DNA from: Flavobacteriales bacterium
GTDB lineage: Bacteria > Bacteroidota > Bacteroidia > CAIKAF01
Length of the DNA: 38,082 nt
Direction of reading: 5' to 3'
NCBI GenBank assembly: GCA_025055575.1
Contig: JANWWP010000018.1
Coordinates: forward strand, 1 to 38,082
Positions 8,458 through 16,971 of this stretch are shown in pieces. Numbering within the stretch: position 1 is the stretch's first letter; every line of letters starts with the position of its first letter. The notes beneath the pieces are model-generated. The model was not told the origin of the DNA, searched no databases, and saw only the letters and a program-made list of their open reading frames with translations. A program made the translations under genes and the position numbers.

Positions 8458-9627
8458 ATGAAAAAAAGGCTTTTTTCTATGTTGTATCTAATACTTTCCG
8501 TCCTATTCTTACCAGGCTTACTGGCGCCAATGGCCTGCCAATCGCCTGCGAAAAATCCGCCCTTTCTTCTAGGAAAAGCTGAAAACATGGCTGGCGAACA
8601 TGTTTTTTTGGAAAAAATTTTCCCTGATAAATTGATATTGCTGGACTCCGCCGTTGTCGGTTCGGACTTTGAATTCAAATTTTTCAAAAAACCGGATTCT
8701 TATGGCCATTACCGAGTTCGATTCGGAGGAACGGCCGGTACAGCCCGCCAGGCGCCCTATTCTCACTTAATCTTTCTTTTGACGGACGGCCAGGAACAGA
8801 TCCGGCTCGAAACCAAGGCGCCCCAGCCCGCTCTGAATTGCACCCTCACAGGCTCCGCCCAATCCGAAGATCTTTTAATGCTCCTGAAGCGAAAAGCCCG
8901 GCATGAGAGGCTGGCTGATTCCCTGCGCACCGCGCTGAATACCCGCACTTACGACTCTGACTTTCCACAAAGAGCCCGAACCGCAGACAGCCTTTTCTAT
9001 CACAGCGAACAGCAACTGAAAGGCTTGGCCCGGCAGATGGCAGAAAAACATCAGGGGAATCTGGTTTCCTTAGAGGCGCTGGGATTTCTGAAAATGGAGG
9101 AAGATTTTCCCCTCTTTAAAAAAACCGCCTCGGCATTAAAATCAAAACTTGCGGATAATCCGTTTGTGAAAGCTCTGGTGGCTAATGTGGAAGTGCTGGG
9201 GCGCACGGCTGTTGGCGCAGAGGCCCCGGACATCCGCCAACCTGCGCCCGACGGAACCATTTTGTCTTTGCACAGCCTCAGGGGGAAATATGTACTGCTG
9301 GATTTCTGGGCCTCCTGGTGCCGCCCCTGTCGGGCCGAAAATCCTACCCTGGTGAGGGCTTTTCAAAAATATAAAAACAAAGGCTTTGATATCTTCCAGG
9401 TGTCACTGGACCGGGACAAAACTGCCTGGATGAATGCCATCCAACAGGATGGTTTAAGCGGTTGGCATCACGTGAGCGATTTAAAAATGTGGGAATCGGA
9501 ACCTGCTAAATTGTACAACGTCACTGGGATTCCTAAATCCTTCCTCTTGGATCCGCAGGGCATCATCATTGCCACGGACCTGCGTGGTCCGGCCCTTGAA
9601 GCCAAATTGGCTGAAGTGTTAAAGTAA
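8458..9627 (+). CDS. TlpA/ResA-like thiol-disulfide oxidoreductase
   Basis: Exported thioredoxin-fold protein likely to reduce or exchange disulfides in the periplasm. An N-terminal signal (MKKRLFSMLYLILSVLFLP) is followed by a DUF4369-like beta region (~35-130), a helical linker, and a C-terminal AhpC/TSA-Redoxin domain (from ~250) with FWASWCRPCRAENP, the redox pair being Cys288 and Cys291. A cis-Pro segment, VTGIPKSFLLDP, is present. I chose ATG 8458 over the TTG 8440 because it opens the signal peptide. The Cys in LLAPMACQS could be a lipidation site, but the motif is not canonical. The stop is three bases before the next gene. Confidence 0.88.
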   Translation: MKKRLFSMLYLILSVLFLPGLLAPMACQSPAKNPPFLLGKAENMAGEHVFLEKIFPDKLILLDSAVVGSDFEFKFFKKPDSYGHYRVRFGGTAGTARQAPYSHLIFLLTDGQEQIRLETKAPQPALNCTLTGSAQSEDLLMLLKRKARHERLADSLRTALNTRTYDSDFPQRARTADSLFYHSEQQLKGLARQMAEKHQGNLVSLEALGFLKMEEDFPLFKKTASALKSKLADNPFVKALVANVEVLGRTAVGAEAPDIRQPAPDGTILSLHSLRGKYVLLDFWASWCRPCRAENPTLVRAFQKYKNKGFDIFQVSLDRDKTAWMNAIQQDGLSGWHHVSDLKMWESEPAKLYNVTGIPKSFLLDPQGIIIATDLRGPALEAKLAEVLK

Positions 9628-9630
9628 AAA

Positions 9631-10089
9631 ATGGAAGGGCCCGGCACGTTTATTCTCCGGGTGTATGCCCTGCTTTTGACGGACCAACAGCATATTGTGC
9701 TGGCCCGTGAAAAATTCCAAGGCATGGACATAAATAAATTTCCGGGGGGTGGCGTGCATTTCGGAGAAGGTCTTCGGGAAGCTCTTTCACGCGAAATACG
9801 CGAAGAACTCCACCTTTCGCTGGACCCGGGCGGATGGCTGCACTTTTACACCACCGATTTTTTTCAGCGGTCTGCTTTCAACCCTGCCCATCAGGTGGTA
9901 AGTGTGTATTTTCAATGGCCGGTACCCTGGCGCCATGAAGTATTAAGCTCTCATTTACAACTTCTTCAGCCCGGTCCCGAGAAAAATGAAACATTTTGGA
10001 CCACAGCCCTTAGCCATTTACGCAGCCAAGAATTTACCTTTCCGATAGACCAGCATGTAGCGCATTTAATAACACGGAATCTCCTTTAA
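9631..10089 (+). CDS. Nudix hydrolase, substrate unknown
   Basis: A 152-residue single-domain Nudix protein. The box runs FPGGGVHFGEG to ALSREIREELHL (residues ~37-60), retaining the REIREE metal ligands. The usual glycine near the end of the box (EExGU) is replaced by His, giving EELHL. It starts three bases after the TlpA-like gene, so both probably share one transcript. The substrate cannot be told from sequence. It is clearly different from the CoA-pyrophosphatase-type Nudix gene at 4.4-5.1 kb. Confidence 0.85.
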   Translation: MEGPGTFILRVYALLLTDQQHIVLAREKFQGMDINKFPGGGVHFGEGLREALSREIREELHLSLDPGGWLHFYTTDFFQRSAFNPAHQVVSVYFQWPVPWRHEVLSSHLQLLQPGPEKNETFWTTALSHLRSQEFTFPIDQHVAHLITRNLL

Positions 10090-10097
10090 GGCCCATC

Positions 10098-10138
10098 AAA
10101 AAAATTTCCTTTTCAATTCATTGAGAAGTTGAAAAGGA
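10098..10138 (-). terminator. Probable intrinsic terminator of hppA
   Basis: A perfect 10-bp inverted repeat (TCCTTTTCAA at 10107-10116 and TTGAAAAGGA at 10129-10138) encloses a 12-base loop. On the minus strand it is followed by AAATTTTTTT, so it fits termination of hppA. On the plus strand no T-run follows. Confidence 0.55.
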
Positions 10139-10149
10139 CTACTGACCCA

Positions 10150-12381
10150 CTATTTACAGGTAAAAAAGCAGTTGGTATTCACAGAAGCCAGGGAAACAGA
10201 ACTTTGGGGAGCCTTTGTCATTACGGCGACGGCAGGTGATTTGGAAGGCAAAGCACCATGCAGGCTTTCATTCTTTAAAGAAATATGTGGTGCAATAATG
10301 AGACTCACAATGGACATCAGCTTAATGAGAATATTCATGGACGGTCCGGAAGTGTCCTTAAAAGGATCTCCCACCGTGTCGCCCGTGACGGACGCTTTGT
10401 GGGGTTCAGACTTTTTGTAGTACACCTGTCCATTGATTTCAACGCCTTTTTCGAAGGATTTCTTGGCATTGTCCCAGGCGCCTCCGGCATTGTTCTGAAA
10501 GATACCCATCAGCACCCCGCTGGCCGTGACACCTGCCAGAAGACCGCCAAGCACTTCGGGGCCGAAAAGAAAACCAGTGATGACGGGCACCAATAAAGCG
10601 ATGGCTCCCGGCGCGATCATTTCCCGAATTGAGGCGCGGGTGGAAATTTCAACGCAACGCTCATATTCCGGTCTGGCTTTGTATTCCATAATACCCGGAA
10701 TTTCGCGAAACTGCCGGCGCACCTCATTCACCATATCCATAGCCGCTTTTCCCACAGCTGCAATTGCCAGAGATGAAAAGAGAAAAGGAATCATGGCGCC
10801 CACAAACAGACCTGCCAGCACATTGGCCTTGTAAATATCAATACTTTCAATGCCTGATACGCCACAAAAAGCTGCAAACAGAGCCAAAGAAGTGAGGGCT
10901 GCCGAAGCGATGGCAAACCCTTTTCCTGTGGCCGCCGTGGTATTTCCCACAGCATCCAGGATATCTGTGCGGCCGCGCACTTCTTCCGGCAGTTGGTTCA
11001 TTTCAGCAATGCCACCGGCGTTATCGGCAATGGGCCCAAAGGCGTCAATGGCCAGCTGCATGGCCGTGGTGGCCATCATGCCAGCTGCGGCAATGGACAC
11101 ACCGTATAGACCTGCCAGCTCGTAGCTGCCATAAATTCCGGCTGCCAGCACCAGCATCGGTACCGCCGTGGACTCCATTCCCACGGAAAGCCCACCGATG
11201 ATATTGGTGGCATGCCCTGTGCCGGACTGCCGCACAATGGACAACACGGGCCTCCGCCCCATGGAAGTATAATATTCCGTGACAAGACTCATGACAGCCC
11301 CTACCACAAGACCCAGCACGATGGAATAATACACCCCGTTGCGTGTGAATTCGAAGCCGCGGATATTCAGCGGCCCTTCCGGCAAAATGAATTGAACGGC
11401 GAAATAGGAGGCCAGGGCCGTGAGCACAATGGATCCCCAGTTCCCCAGGTTCAGCGCTTTCTGCACACTATCCCCGTCCGACTTGATGCGGACAAAGGCC
11501 ATGCTCACGATGGAAAAAAGCAATCCCAAACCGGCAGTAAACATGGGCAAAAGGACCGGTCCAATGCCTCCAAACTGATCGTGGGACACCACTTCCCGAC
11601 CCAGTACCATGGTGGCCAGAATTGTGGCCACGTATGAGCCAAAAAGATCCGCGCCCATGCCGGCCACGTCTCCGACATTATCCCCTACATTATCGGCAAT
11701 AGTGGCCGGATTGCGCACATCATCCTCAGGGATGCCGGCTTCCACCTTGCCCACCAAATCGGCCCCTACGTCGGCCGCTTTGGTGTATATTCCACCTCCC
11801 ACGCGCGCAAACAAGGCGATGGACTCAGCACCCAACGAAAAACCCGCGAGCACCTCCAGGGCTTTTTCCATCGGAAGGCCATTGACATCGCCTCCCACCG
11901 ACACCACATATATGTGGTAAAATACAATAAAAAGCGAACCCAAACCCAAAACAGCCAGACCCGCCACTCCAATCCCCATCACCGAACCGCCGGTAAATGA
12001 AACCGCTAAAGCCTTGGCAAGGCTGCTGCGGGCGGCCTGGGTCGTCCGAACATTGGCCCGCGTAGCTATCGTCATGCCAATGTACCCGGCAAAGGCTGAA
12101 AAAACAGCGCCTACAATGAAAGAGAGGGCAATCACTGGACTGCTGTTGGGGACCAGAGTGCCTGAATATCCCAAAAGAAGGGCAGCAATCACCACAAAAT
12201 AGGATAAAATCCTCCATTCGGCTTTCAGGAAAGCTAAGGCGCCTTTAGCAATGTACGAGGCCAGTTCATTCATTTTAGCGTCGCCGCTCTGCTGCCGCAT
12301 CACCCACCTGTATTTTGCCACCATGACCAACAGGCCAATCAGCCCCATGGCGGGAATTAAATAAACGAAGTTCTCTCTCAT
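10150..12381 (-). CDS. hppA: Membrane-bound ion-translocating pyrophosphatase
   Basis: Hydrolyses cytosolic pyrophosphate and pumps H+ and/or Na+ across the inner membrane. Many hydrophobic helices are visible. The catalytic loop holds [18 protein letters not shown] followed by [15 protein letters not shown], and the second acidic cluster contains [16 protein letters not shown]. Near residue 480 the motif is [10 protein letters not shown]. Ala at that position marks the K+-dependent class, whereas K+-independent enzymes have Lys. The length of 743 aa is typical for bacterial enzymes. I prefer ATG 12381 over TTG 12387. Whether the pumped ion is H+, Na+ or both cannot be settled here. Confidence 0.96.
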   Translation of the reverse strand: MRENFVYLIPAMGLIGLLVMVAKYRWVMRQQSGDAKMNELASYIAKGALAFLKAEWRILSYFVVIAALLLGYSGTLVPNSSPVIALSFIVGAVFSAFAGYIGMTIATRANVRTTQAARSSLAKALAVSFTGGSVMGIGVAGLAVLGLGSLFIVFYHIYVVSVGGDVNGLPMEKALEVLAGFSLGAESIALFARVGGGIYTKAADVGADLVGKVEAGIPEDDVRNPATIADNVGDNVGDVAGMGADLFGSYVATILATMVLGREVVSHDQFGGIGPVLLPMFTAGLGLLFSIVSMAFVRIKSDGDSVQKALNLGNWGSIVLTALASYFAVQFILPEGPLNIRGFEFTRNGVYYSIVLGLVVGAVMSLVTEYYTSMGRRPVLSIVRQSGTGHATNIIGGLSVGMESTAVPMLVLAAGIYGSYELAGLYGVSIAAAGMMATTAMQLAIDAFGPIADNAGGIAEMNQLPEEVRGRTDILDAVGNTTAATGKGFAIASAALTSLALFAAFCGVSGIESIDIYKANVLAGLFVGAMIPFLFSSLAIAAVGKAAMDMVNEVRRQFREIPGIMEYKARPEYERCVEISTRASIREMIAPGAIALLVPVITGFLFGPEVLGGLLAGVTASGVLMGIFQNNAGGAWDNAKKSFEKGVEINGQVYYKKSEPHKASVTGDTVGDPFKDTSGPSMNILIKLMSIVSLIIAPHISLKNESLHGALPSKSPAVAVMTKAPQSSVSLASVNTNCFFTCK

Positions 12382-12419
12382 AATCAAATTTTTACAAATT
12401 TTTACCTAAAAAACGGCGG

Positions 12420-12427
12420 CAAAGTTA
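12420..12427 (-). promoter_or_regulatory. -7 promoter element for hppA
   Basis: TAACTTTG on the minus strand, an exact TAnnTTTG match 38 bases before the hppA ATG. No clear -33 TTTG at the usual spacing. Confidence 0.42.
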
Positions 12428-12450
12428 ATGACACAAACTAATTTAGCGAG

Positions 12451-13098
12451 GTGACCTCCAGCCCCATTCAAGCCCTGCTTCTGGACCTGGGTGGGGTAAT
12501 TTTGGACATCCATTACGACCGCACGCTACAGGCATTTAGAAATCTGGGATTCCATGAAATAGAAAAATGGTACGACGGTTACCGTCAAACAGGCATTTTT
12601 GATGACTTTGAGGAAGGCCGTCTGTCCTCAGAAGCCTTTTTAGATACTCTAAGCCAATATTGTCCCCAGGCCCAAAAGCAGCAGATTCTGGAAGCCTGGA
12701 ATGCCATGCTGGGCAGGGTGCCCCCATGGCATGTTCAGGGCTTACAAACCCTCCGAAAATCTTTGCCGGTATATTTATTCAGCAACACCAATGACTTGCA
12801 TTACAGGCAATTCCAAAAAGATTTTCGCGCAGATTTTGGCTTTGATCTCTCCGATCTCTTCGAAATACCTTTTTATTCCCACCTTTTAGGCCTTCGAAAA
12901 CCCAAAACGGAGGCATTCCAGAAAGTAGCCAGCCTGGCAGGTATCCGACCCGAGGCCACTCTTTTCATGGACGATAACCCAGGTCACATCGCGGGGGCTC
13001 AGAAAGCCGGATTTCAAACCTACTGGCTTGATCCAGCCTCTGGCCGGAATTTTTTAGATATTCTGGCAGAAATGGGGATAGGGCTTCAGAAGAAATGA
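12451..13098 (+). CDS. HAD-superfamily phosphatase (YihX-like)
   Basis: A 215-residue haloacid-dehalogenase hydrolase, probably a small-molecule phosphatase. Motif I is LLLDLGGVILD with Asp12 as nucleophile; the usual second Asp is Gly14, as in the YihX glucose-1-phosphatase group. Motif II is FSNTND, motif III the Lys in GLRKPKTEAF, and motif IV LFMDDN. A helical cap lies between motifs I and II. The start is GTG; I see no ATG alternative nearby. A near-match to the -7 box (TAATTTAG, 12439-12446) lies just upstream. Divergent from hppA. The substrate is unknown. Confidence 0.85.
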   Translation: MTSSPIQALLLDLGGVILDIHYDRTLQAFRNLGFHEIEKWYDGYRQTGIFDDFEEGRLSSEAFLDTLSQYCPQAQKQQILEAWNAMLGRVPPWHVQGLQTLRKSLPVYLFSNTNDLHYRQFQKDFRADFGFDLSDLFEIPFYSHLLGLRKPKTEAFQKVASLAGIRPEATLFMDDNPGHIAGAQKAGFQTYWLDPASGRNFLDILAEMGIGLQKK

Positions 13099-13216
13099 TT
13101 TTTCTGCATTCCTCCCGGCCCTCTTCGTTTAGGATGTAGGCCTTTAAAATTCTATTCTGGGGTTTTCGCAAATCATTCGGCATCCGAAACTTCACAGAGG
13201 AAAAGTTCCAGGAAGG

Positions 13217-14710
13217 CTAAGGACAGTCTGCGCAGGAAAGGCCTTTGGCCGTCATCACCCAAGTGAAACGGTGCATGTCTTCATCTCTGATTTGCTGCAG
13301 ATTGGGAACAAAAGCCAAGTGTTCGGCCACGGCAGGATTTATGGTGAGAAGGCCGCCTTCAGGAACATACAAAAATAATTCTATGCTTTGCCCCCGGTAG
13401 GGCATTCCCTGAGGCAATACAAAAGCCTGCGGAAGGTGCAGCCGCGCATCTTGAACCACCACCTCGTAAGGGAGTGCTTCAGCCAGGGAGTTGGCAAAAA
13501 CCCGGGAAAAACCGTAAGATGTTTTTTGCAGCGTGAGGCGCCAGAGGCTGTCCGAGGCGTTTCTGAAAATGTGCAAGCGCACATCGCTCACTAAAAGGCC
13601 TTCCAAATTTTCCGGAGGATCCATCTGAACATGCAAGCGGTGGCCGTGCGGCTTCAAAGACAAAGATTCTTCGCGGGTAGCGGAAGCCGAAAATTGCCTC
13701 AGGACAACCACTCCGCTCCATATCAGGAACCCAACCGACAACAACCAAAGAGAAAAAGATGGAATCAGCATCCAGCCCAGATGAAAGCGCAGTTGAAATA
13801 GGAAGGCCAGGGCGCGTGCCGCCAAAATGATTAGAGGAATTAAAATAAAAATGAACACCGCCACCAGGACGCCCCATCCCTGCCACGCAGAAGGAAATAT
13901 GTACGCAATCCCCTGCGACCAGGATTGCATTTCCACCCCGGCAGCCCCAATTTTTATAAGCGAAGCTTCTCCCAGGGCAAGCTGAATTAATAATACCAAT
14001 AAAAAGAAGGTCAGCAGCAAGATCAAACCGGAAATCACTGTGCCGCCCAGACGTAAAAATTTTCGAACAAGACGCACTAATCTATCCAAAGTAGGCCGCA
14101 GGGCTTCTCCCCAATCCTCCCATCGTTTTCGGGCCTTCATTCCCGAAAGAGTCCCTTCCATTTCGCGGCCAAGACTGGCGCTCAGGTTCCTTAAATCCAC
14201 TGGCTTTCCCTGCATTTCCAGCTTTTCTGCCGGAGTGACGGCTGCCGGCACCACAATCCAAAAAATCAGGTACAAGAGGAGGCCGGTTCCAAAAAAGAAA
14301 AAGAGCACCAACCATCCCAGGCGCAACCACAAGGGATTCAAACCCAGGAAAGCTCCCAAGCCGGCACAAACACCTCCCAGCACGCGTCGTTCCGTGTCCC
14401 TGTACAGACGCTTGCGCATGACTTGTAGAGGGGCTTTGGCCTCTTCACCCTGACCGGTGATTTCCTCCACCTCTCCAAGAATGTCCATAACGGCTTGGGC
14501 ATCCGATAGGGTTACCACCTCCCCTGCCTTTAATCTTTGCCCTAAGAGTTCTGCCACCCGACGCTCAATATCTTCCACCACATCCTGCCCGCCGCGAATC
14601 CGGGAAAAGTGATTTTCAATGGAATGTAAGTAGCGACTCAGAGATTCGTAGGCGTCTTCTTCAAAAGTGAAGGAAACCTTGCCCACGCTGGCTTGAATGT
14701 TTTTTTTCAT
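13217..14710 (-). CDS. PspC-domain membrane protein
   Basis: A 497-residue membrane protein. Residues ~1-90 form an acidic soluble region with a repeated helical look (FEEDAYESLSRYLHSIENHF). Residues ~98-157 are a PspC domain (RKRLYRDTERRVLGGVCAGLGAFLG pattern, split by the strong helix LGWLVLFFFFGTGLLLYLIF). Three or four further hydrophobic segments follow (~215-350), then a C-terminal beta-rich soluble domain (~350-497), presumably periplasmic. It lies 49 bases after padR and is probably co-transcribed. In Bacteroidota such PadR-PspC pairs are common; an envelope-stress role is inferred from the PspC name only. Confidence 0.85.
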   Translation of the reverse strand: MKKNIQASVGKVSFTFEEDAYESLSRYLHSIENHFSRIRGGQDVVEDIERRVAELLGQRLKAGEVVTLSDAQAVMDILGEVEEITGQGEEAKAPLQVMRKRLYRDTERRVLGGVCAGLGAFLGLNPLWLRLGWLVLFFFFGTGLLLYLIFWIVVPAAVTPAEKLEMQGKPVDLRNLSASLGREMEGTLSGMKARKRWEDWGEALRPTLDRLVRLVRKFLRLGGTVISGLILLLTFFLLVLLIQLALGEASLIKIGAAGVEMQSWSQGIAYIFPSAWQGWGVLVAVFIFILIPLIILAARALAFLFQLRFHLGWMLIPSFSLWLLSVGFLIWSGVVVLRQFSASATREESLSLKPHGHRLHVQMDPPENLEGLLVSDVRLHIFRNASDSLWRLTLQKTSYGFSRVFANSLAEALPYEVVVQDARLHLPQAFVLPQGMPYRGQSIELFLYVPEGGLLTINPAVAEHLAFVPNLQQIRDEDMHRFTWVMTAKGLSCADCP

Positions 14711-14759
14711 AATTTAAAGAATTAATTATCAATTTCTTAGCTTTAAAATAGGGGGTTGT

Positions 14760-15080
14760 TTAAATACGATCTATGGCCTCCTTAAGCCTGCGCCATGCTT
14801 CCTGATACTGCCCGGCTAAATCCAGTCCCTTTTCGGTCAAACGGAAATATTTCCGCGGGGGACCAGAGGAACTTTCCTTCCACGAATAGGCCAGATAGCC
14901 CTCATCCTTTAGACGGTTCAGAAGCGGGTACAGGGTGCCTTCAGGCATGTGCAAACCCGCAGATTTCAAACGCTCCACCACATCGGCAGGATAGGCCTCG
15001 CCATCCTTTAAGATGCGGATCACACAAAATTCCAAAAGTCCTTTTCTTAAACTCGTGAAGAGTTTTTCTGTGGAGAGCAT
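14760..15080 (-). CDS. PadR-family transcriptional regulator
   Basis: A 106-residue winged-helix DNA-binding protein. The family pattern is clear: LRKGLLEFCVIRIL, then the GEAYPADVVERL helix, then PEGTLYPLLNRLKDEGYL (the recognition helix and wing), then YFRLTEKG. I chose ATG 15080 (MLSTEKLF) because it is the standard family start; the frame runs 27 codons further upstream without similarity. A TAnnTTTG box sits 16 bases before it. It probably autoregulates and controls the PspC gene downstream; the effector is unknown. Confidence 0.92.
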   Translation of the reverse strand: MLSTEKLFTSLRKGLLEFCVIRILKDGEAYPADVVERLKSAGLHMPEGTLYPLLNRLKDEGYLAYSWKESSSGPPRKYFRLTEKGLDLAGQYQEAWRRLKEAIDRI

Positions 15081-15096
15081 GGTTTCATTTTCAACA

Positions 15097-15104
15097 CAAA
15101 TATA
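15097..15104 (-). promoter_or_regulatory. -7 promoter element for padR
   Basis: TATATTTG on the minus strand, 16 bases before the preferred ATG. It supports the shorter PadR start at 15080, since the longer frame would begin upstream of this box. Confidence 0.42.
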
Positions 15105-15182
15105 GGCCAAAAAAGGTACCTTGTTAAACATACTATCAAAATTTCTTGTTCTTTTAAGCAAGTTGATTCAAGAAAGGAGGTG

Positions 15183-15190
15183 TAATTTTG
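15183..15190 (+). promoter_or_regulatory. -7 promoter element for the cytochrome c peroxidase gene
   Basis: TAATTTTG on the plus strand, 22 bases before the GTG start at 15213. The AGGAGG at ~15176 lies upstream of this box, so it would not be in the mRNA leader. Confidence 0.42.
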
Positions 15191-15212
15191 GGAGATTGAT
15201 AAAAATTTTAAA

Positions 15213-16268
15213 GTGCGCAGGTACATCGTAGCACTCCTATTGGTATTCACAGCTGCATCCGGTTGTCGGGAAAAAACATCCCGCAGCCCCACGCCCTACC
15301 CATTTAAAATTCCGACGGGTTATCCACGACCTTTTGAACCCAAGGACAACCTCACCACGGTGGAAGGGGCCTTGCTAGGGCGATTTTTGTTTTATGATAA
15401 GAAGCTTTCTGTAAATAACAGCATTTCATGTGCCAGCTGCCATGTGCAGGCCCATGGTTTCTCAGACCCGCGCCAATACAGCGAAGGTGCCTTTGGCCAA
15501 AAGACCCGGCGCCACAGTATGGCGCTTGTGAATGTGGCATTCAACCCTTACACGCGATTTTTTTGGGACGGACGGGCCAAAACCTTAGAAGAGCAAGTGC
15601 TGCATCCTATCCGGGATCCGGTGGAGATGGCCTATTCGGTGGCAGAGGTAGAAAAAAGGCTAAGAGCGGACCCCCGGTATCCGGAACTATTTGAAGCTGC
15701 CTTTGGCGACAGCCGTATTGATTCTGTGCGGATTGCCAAAGCCCTGGCCCAGTTTGTGCGCACCTTGATCTCTTTTAATTCGCGTTACGATCGCTGGGTG
15801 CAGGGTCTGGCTACGCTGGACAGCATGGAGTTGCAAGGTTTGCAATTGATTCAGGACAACTATAAAGGCGATTGTTTTCATTGCCATAACGCCGAAGACC
15901 GTTTGTTCAGCAATTATCAATTTCTCAACAACGGCTTGGACTATGAGAGTGAATGGACGGATTTGGGGCTCTTTGAAGTGACCGGAAATCCCAACGATCG
16001 GGCCAAATTCAAAGTGCCTACACTGCGCAATATTGCCGTTACGGCTCCTTACATGCACGACGGTCGGTTTGCCACCTTGGACCAAGTGCTTGTGGACCAC
16101 TACTTGAGCGGGGGCAAAATATCGCCTACCATAGACCCCATGATGGAATATGCCGGCATAGGATTAAATTTATCGCCCAACGACGTTGTGGCCATTAAAA
16201 AATTTCTTCATACGCTCACCGATTCTACTTTTCTATCCAATCCGGAGTTTTCTGATCCTTTTAAATAA
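15213..16268 (+). CDS. Diheme cytochrome c peroxidase (CcpA/MauG family) lipoprotein
   Basis: Periplasmic peroxidase that uses electrons from c-type cytochromes to reduce H2O2, or a related MauG-type oxidase. Two haem-attachment motifs are present: CASCH (Cys73, Cys76, His77) and CFHCH (Cys221, Cys224, His225). Downstream, FKVPTLRNIAVTAPYMHDGRF carries the conserved axial-ligand region. The N-terminus MRRYIVALLLVFTAASGC resembles a lipoprotein signal with Cys18 as lipidation site. Length (351 aa) is normal. The start is GTG; an in-frame stop at 15183-15185 limits any extension. Confidence 0.93.
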   Translation: MRRYIVALLLVFTAASGCREKTSRSPTPYPFKIPTGYPRPFEPKDNLTTVEGALLGRFLFYDKKLSVNNSISCASCHVQAHGFSDPRQYSEGAFGQKTRRHSMALVNVAFNPYTRFFWDGRAKTLEEQVLHPIRDPVEMAYSVAEVEKRLRADPRYPELFEAAFGDSRIDSVRIAKALAQFVRTLISFNSRYDRWVQGLATLDSMELQGLQLIQDNYKGDCFHCHNAEDRLFSNYQFLNNGLDYESEWTDLGLFEVTGNPNDRAKFKVPTLRNIAVTAPYMHDGRFATLDQVLVDHYLSGGKISPTIDPMMEYAGIGLNLSPNDVVAIKKFLHTLTDSTFLSNPEFSDPFK

Positions 16269-16335
16269 AACCTTTCTTCCCTTCGGATTTGATAAATATT
16301 CCAGTAAACCGCCATAAAAAGTTTCTATTTAATTA

Positions 16336-16362
16336 GGAACCCGTTCAGGGTTTTCTTGTTTC
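16336..16362 (+). terminator. Possible intrinsic terminator of the peroxidase gene
   Basis: AACCC (16338-16342) and GGGTT (16348-16352) form a 5-bp stem, extendable by two G-T pairs, with loop GTTCA and then TTCTTGTTT. It is short and lies just before folE, so confidence is low. Confidence 0.35.
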
Positions 16363-16373
16363 CTTTGCACTTA

Positions 16374-16967
16374 ATGTTGTGTATGGAGCCTGATATTGCC
16401 TTAACTCCCATCCTGGAGACAGCCGGATTATATAGGGAAATCATCCGACTTGCTGGAGAAGACCCAAATCGCGAAGGATTGGCGAAAACACCAGAACGCG
16501 CCGCCCGTGCTTTTCACTTCTTAACTCAGGGATACCACCAGAACCCCGAAGCCATCTTGAAGTCTGCACTCTTCGAGCAGAAATACAGTGAAATGGTGGT
16601 GGTGAAAGATATTGAAATGTATTCCCTGTGCGAGCACCACCTCCTGCCTTTCTTTGGTAAAGCTCATGTTGCTTACATTCCAAATGGGAAAATTGTTGGG
16701 TTGAGCAAAATACCCCGCGTTGTAGATGCTTTTGCCAGAAGGCTCCAGGTGCAGGAACGTCTGACGTTTGAAATCCGGGACTGTTTGCATGCCACGCTCA
16801 ATCCTTTAGGGGTGGCCGTGGTGATTGAAGCACGCCATATGTGTATGCAAATGCGGGGGGTGCAAAAACAAAATTCTATCACCACCACCTCGGCTTTTAC
16901 GGGGGAGTTTGAGAAAGATGCCACCCGGCGCGAATTTCTTAGCCTCATCACCGCTAAGCTGGCCTGA
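16374..16967 (+). CDS. folE: GTP cyclohydrolase I
   Basis: Converts GTP to 7,8-dihydroneopterin triphosphate, the first step to folate. Zinc and active-site motifs are present: [20 protein letters not shown] (Cys and His ligands) and [16 protein letters not shown] (second Cys). The [20 protein letters not shown] stretch is characteristic. The start could be ATG 16374 or ATG 16383; a TTG at 16356 is less likely. A near-match to the -7 box (TTCCTTTG) ends at 16367. The DegT-family gene starts four bases after its stop. Confidence 0.96.
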   Translation: MLCMEPDIALTPILETAGLYREIIRLAGEDPNREGLAKTPERAARAFHFLTQGYHQNPEAILKSALFEQKYSEMVVVKDIEMYSLCEHHLLPFFGKAHVAYIPNGKIVGLSKIPRVVDAFARRLQVQERLTFEIRDCLHATLNPLGVAVVIEARHMCMQMRGVQKQNSITTTSAFTGEFEKDATRREFLSLITAKLA

Positions 16968-16971
16968 AAGA

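Noticed and set aside
15174-15182. AAAGGAGGT, a perfect Shine-Dalgarno-like sequence before the peroxidase gene
   Set aside because: It is more than 30 bases from the GTG start and lies upstream of the -7 box, so it would not be in the mRNA; no small frame follows it.
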